Notes under the pieces: generated by a model
What the model was told of the DNA's origin: nothing
The model's database searches: none
Seen by the model: the letters and a program-made list of their open reading frames with translations, nothing else
Origin: Nocardia sp. NBC_00403
GTDB taxonomy: Bacteria; Actinomycetota; Actinomycetes; Mycobacteriales; Mycobacteriaceae
Length of the DNA stretch: 64,000 nucleotides
Assembly: GCF_036046055.1 (NCBI RefSeq)
Contig: NZ_CP107939.1
Span: forward strand, 5,580,001 to 5,644,000
Reading direction: 5' to 3'
Shown: piece by piece, positions 60,991 through 64,000 of the stretch
Numbering within the stretch: position 1 is the stretch's first letter
Layout: each line of letters starts with the position of its first letter
Made by a program: the position numbers and the translations under genes

Positions 60991-61764
60991 TTGACTACGC
61001 TGTTGCGAATGCTCGAATCTGTGCCACTGACGAGGCTCCTCGACGACGCGGGGCTGCTGTCGCTCGAGCACCGGCTCCACCTCGAAGATGTGCTCGGCGC
61101 ACACGTGTGGCAAGCCGATCTCGATGGACGCCGACTCGAATTCATCGGCGAGCAGCGGTCATTCGAATGCACCGACGTCCACCTGCTCGGCACCGCCGAC
61201 GCCGAGACGTGGTTGTGGGGATGGGCTAATCCCTGGGGCTATCCGCCGTCACTGATCGAGGCGGCGACGACGGTGCGCGAGTTCGGCTTCCAGTACGGGG
61301 TCGCCGAATTGTGTGCGGCGGAAATGCCGATCGCCCTCGCGGGCGCGACACCGGAACCGCACCAGGTGGCCACACTCCTGGCGGACGCCGCGAAGATCGT
61401 CTGTGGGCGCTGGAGTTCCTACTGCGGCGTCACCGACGGCACCTACGTCGCGTTTCTCGTCGAACATCCGGCGTTCCTGCTGCCGCCACCCACCGCGTCC
61501 GGCCTCGCGCGCGTCATGGCTCACGGCGTCCGCGCACTGCCGCTGACAGATCATCGACGCGCCGCACACAGCTACCTGACCCGACGCGGCCTGCGCACCG
61601 CATTCCTCGATGACTACGGGTTGCTCGAATTCAGCGGCCACGGTGTCGAGGGTGACATCGAATTCGATGCTTATGGCCATATCGCAAACCTCGATGTCCG
61701 AATGGTCACCGATCGCATCGCACTGCCATCCGGGTCGAACGCACAGTCGGCCCACACGCACTAG
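60991..61764 (+). CDS. DUF6882-like protein of unknown function
   Basis: A 257-aa cytoplasmic protein. TADAETWLWGWANPWGYPPS, VREFGFQYGVAELC and GRWSSYCGVTDGTYVAFLVE fit the DUF6882 type (WxWxWAN). No catalytic pattern is evident. The start is TTG at 60991 or ATG at 61009, both ahead of the conserved part. It lies between the secreted pair and a protein kinase gene. Confidence 0.65.
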   Translation: MTTLLRMLESVPLTRLLDDAGLLSLEHRLHLEDVLGAHVWQADLDGRRLEFIGEQRSFECTDVHLLGTADAETWLWGWANPWGYPPSLIEAATTVREFGFQYGVAELCAAEMPIALAGATPEPHQVATLLADAAKIVCGRWSSYCGVTDGTYVAFLVEHPAFLLPPPTASGLARVMAHGVRALPLTDHRRAAHSYLTRRGLRTAFLDDYGLLEFSGHGVEGDIEFDAYGHIANLDVRMVTDRIALPSGSNAQSAHTH

Positions 61765-61842
61765 GTCCGCGTGCTCCGAGGCGGCGAACCGACCGCAACC
61801 TCGACCCACCGGCCGTGCAATTCCGGCAGTCCGTTCTAGGCT

Positions 61843-62706
61843 GTGACCGTGTCGCTTCAGCCAGGTGCCCAGTTCGCGGGCTATATCGTTCGCGCGCTGC
61901 TCGGTCGGGGCGGCAGCAGCGATGTGTATCTCGTCGACGATCCGGCGCGCTCGGGTCGGGCGGTGCTGAAGATCCTCGACCACCCGACGACCGACTTATC
62001 CAGTGCGCGACGGCAATTCCGCCATGAGTTCGAGATCGCCGACACGCTGCATCACCCCAATGTCGTGGAGATGCTCGAGTTCGGGGAGTTCCGGGATCAG
62101 CCGTGGATGACCTACACCTATCGCGAGGGCGAGCCCGGTTCCGGCCTGCTCCCGCGGCGGCACGAAGAGATCGATCTGGCACGAATGCTTCCGGCACTGG
62201 CCGGCATCGCCGCCGGATTGGACTACATCCATCAGCACAACGTGGTGCACCTCGACGTCAAACCGCACAACATGCTCATCGGCCCGCGGGGCACGGAGGC
62301 GGTGCTGACCGATTTCGGAATCGCGCACCGCCTCAGTGACGATTCGCCGCTCGCCGGACCCGATGGGCTGGTGCCCGTGTCACTCCCGTACGCGGCACCG
62401 GAAGTGCTACGCGGCAAGCCGGTCTCTCCCGCGACCGACCAATATTCGCTGGCATGTGCGGTGGTCGAGTTCTTCACCGGCCGCCCGCCCTTCCCACTAC
62501 CGACTCAGTTCGCGATCGCCGATGCGCATCTGTGGGCCATTCCCCCGGACGTGTCGTGGCGACGCCGCTGGATCCCGCACGCGGTCGACTCGATACTGAA
62601 CAAAGCACTGGCGAAAGATCCGGACGCTCGGTACGACTCGTGCGCGGAGCCGATCCGCCTGATCACTCGGGTATTGCGTGGCATGGAACCGCCGAAACAC
62701 CGCTGA
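61843..62706 (+). CDS. Compact Ser/Thr protein kinase without sensor domain
   Basis: A 287-aa Hanks-type kinase made of little more than the catalytic domain. The Gly-rich loop is LGRGGSSDVYLV (20-31), the ATP lysine is K43 in AVLKIL, the catalytic loop is HLDVKPHN (Asp138, Asn143) and DFG has Asp157. The residue before the catalytic Asp is Leu, so it is a non-RD kinase that may not need activation-loop phosphorylation. There is no TM helix or PASTA domain, unlike PknB. SLPYAAPEVLRG is the substrate-loop APE region. Start is GTG 61843, with another at 61849. Confidence 0.88.
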   Translation: MTVSLQPGAQFAGYIVRALLGRGGSSDVYLVDDPARSGRAVLKILDHPTTDLSSARRQFRHEFEIADTLHHPNVVEMLEFGEFRDQPWMTYTYREGEPGSGLLPRRHEEIDLARMLPALAGIAAGLDYIHQHNVVHLDVKPHNMLIGPRGTEAVLTDFGIAHRLSDDSPLAGPDGLVPVSLPYAAPEVLRGKPVSPATDQYSLACAVVEFFTGRPPFPLPTQFAIADAHLWAIPPDVSWRRRWIPHAVDSILNKALAKDPDARYDSCAEPIRLITRVLRGMEPPKHR

Positions 62707-62909
62707 CGAACGCAGTTCCCCCTAATTCCGGCCGATTCTCGGCGGTGGCTGTCGCTGAGGCAGGGCCGGACAAACTGGAGGCCGCAGCAGCCCGACCCCT
62801 GCCTACATCATCCGAAGCGCCGGTAATTTCCACCGCGCCGTGCCCGGACCGTCAACTCCGAGCCGAATCGTGGCCTCAGCCGAATCAAACGGCCGGCGCT
62901 GTCGCCACC

Positions 62910-64000
62910 TCATGCCCACGGCGGCCGATGGAAACCTGGCGAGGCCGCGGTGATACAGAGTGCGCCGACGCCCTGATCGGACACGGTGAACTCGTACCAA
63001 TCAGGAGTACGCGCATGGCCGACGATTCCGGATTCGCCGTCGGTGGTGTGGACATTCCAGCCACGCTTACGCCATTCCGCTATCACCATGTCGAGGTAAG
63101 CGGCAGTCGCGTCCGCGGGCAAACCCGCGAGCCAGTAGCGCACATCGAGGCGGTCGACCTGGTAGACGTTTCCGGCATCGTCGTCGAAGGGCAGGATCAG
63201 TTCGCCGTCCATGCCGTGCTGCGGATGTAGGCTCGGCGCGCCCGGCAGAGCGTCGAGCAGGTCGGCGAGGTAGTCACGAATCTGCTCGCGCGCGGTCGAC
63301 TCGTCCAGCGAGCGATTCCACACAACGGCCCGGGCCACGGGTTCCAATATCGGAAGTAGGCCATCATGAGCAGTGGTCTCGGCCGATTGCGGTAGCTTGT
63401 CCCGACTGAGCACGAACCCCTGGCTCATGAAGGTGTCGCAGGTCGAATCGAAGGGCTGCGGGCTATCGATATTCCCGCCGAGCTCGAACCCGATCGTGCC
63501 CGCAGGCAGGTCCGGCGACACGCAATAGCGGATGCCGCTGATGGCATCGGCGACGAGCATCACCCGGTTCGGCGAGATCTCAACGTCCGCATCCCAGTTG
63601 TGGACCACCGCGTGGCCGACGCCGAGCTCGGCGTAGGTAATCATGTCGCGTGGACGCAGCGGGCCGAACGATTCGCCCTCCGGGGCCGAGAATCCAGCGT
63701 GGACGGTGCGCAGAAATGCGCGCAGCGGCTCTGGCAGACAGTCGAAGAACGGCGGCTCGTCTGCGCCGAATGTGCTCGGATCCCAACCGATCCGGATAAC
63801 CGGTGGCTGGTATTCCTCGCGCAGAATGTAGAGCAGTACCCAATCCCCGCGCAGCAGGGCTACCCGAACGTCGACGAGGAACTCGTCCAGCACGGCGGCA
63901 AACCGCGGCAGCACGTTGAGAAAGTCCAGATTCCATAGCGCGAGTGCGAGTTCCCGGCGATCCTGCGGCCACGTGGCCCGCGCGATCGCCTGCCACCGAG
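62910..64000 (-). CDS. Large protein of unknown function, 5' end beyond the window
   Basis: The frame is open from the right edge to a stop at 62910 (363 codons seen). Immediately inside the edge it reads RWQAIARATWPQDRRELALA then LWNLDFLNVLPRF, clearly coding, so the GTG at about 63914 is not the true start. Later parts include DWVLLYILREEYQPPVIRIG, FFDCLPEPLRAFLRTVHAGF and ITYAELGVGHAVVHNWDAD, which resemble SMI1/KNR4 (SUKH)-like folds of immunity proteins, weakly. A second domain ends TPDWYEFTVSDQGVGALCIT. Function is unknown. It is convergent with the kinase. Confidence 0.75.
   Translation of the reverse strand, partial: RWQAIARATWPQDRRELALALWNLDFLNVLPRFAAVLDEFLVDVRVALLRGDWVLLYILREEYQPPVIRIGWDPSTFGADEPPFFDCLPEPLRAFLRTVHAGFSAPEGESFGPLRPRDMITYAELGVGHAVVHNWDADVEISPNRVMLVADAISGIRYCVSPDLPAGTIGFELGGNIDSPQPFDSTCDTFMSQGFVLSRDKLPQSAETTAHDGLLPILEPVARAVVWNRSLDESTAREQIRDYLADLLDALPGAPSLHPQHGMDGELILPFDDDAGNVYQVDRLDVRYWLAGLPADATAAYLDMVIAEWRKRGWNVHTTDGESGIVGHARTPDWYEFTVSDQGVGALCITAASPGFHRPPWA

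Noticed and set aside
1..64000. Search for CRISPR arrays, rRNA and tRNA genes
   Set aside because: No regularly spaced repeats of 24-40 bp and no rRNA or cloverleaf-like segments were noticed by eye; a tRNA scan was not possible.

Overview
The window is high-GC DNA from an actinomycete, most likely Nocardia or a close mycolic-acid-containing relative. This rests on gene content: an MMPL transporter, a ChoD-type cholesterol oxidase, an A-PCP-R carboxylic acid reductase, an F420-type nitroreductase, three TIGR00027-type methyltransferases, and an Scr1/DUF397 module. No rRNA, tRNA or CRISPR array was seen. Assignments come from reading the protein sequences; no database search was run.

Positions 1-8.8 kb are a mobile and recombination-rich zone. 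A zinc/coiled-coil protein gene cut by the left edge is divergent from a tyrosine recombinase, and a perfect 18-7-18 bp inverted repeat lies between them. Next is a second integrase gene, interrupted by a 3.7-kb insert whose removal restores its frame exactly. The insert carries a quinone oxidoreductase, an SDR, a divergent LysR regulator and a DUF6262 (TnpC-like) gene. A second DUF6262 gene follows. From 8.9 to 13.8 kb intact genes (S33 hydrolase, TetR, solute-binding protein) alternate with relics (ABC ATPase, GNAT, YCII, quinone reductase).

From 13.9 to 28.7 kb there are small regulated units: a ribbon-helix-helix/VOC/methyltransferase operon, a TetR with a TetX-like flavin monooxygenase, a LysM protein fragment, an Mo-bisPGD oxidoreductase, MarR with rhodanese, GtrA, MMPL, a methyltransferase and an adenylate cyclase.

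The most striking locus is 28.7-31.7 kb on the minus strand. A polyprenyl diphosphate synthase of the type found with family 2B encapsulins is followed by a family 2 encapsulin shell gene. That shell gene has lost its whole centre in frame and is 168 aa long. It is coupled to ispH, which is coupled in turn to two tiny overlapping ORFs. It reads as an isoprenoid nanocompartment operon whose shell is broken or radically minimised.

From 32 to 45 kb are oxidoreductases with their regulators (HxlR, GMC oxidase), an Scr1-like HTH/DUF574 methyltransferase/DUF397 module, and a xanthine-dehydrogenase-type operon with fused [2Fe-2S] and Mo subunits. From 45 to 64 kb are a multicopper oxidase-beta-propeller lipoprotein, TetR with an epimerase, cholesterol oxidase, carboxylic acid reductase, an LLM monooxygenase, two tandem secreted paralogues, a DUF6882-like protein, a compact Ser/Thr kinase, and a gene cut by the right edge.
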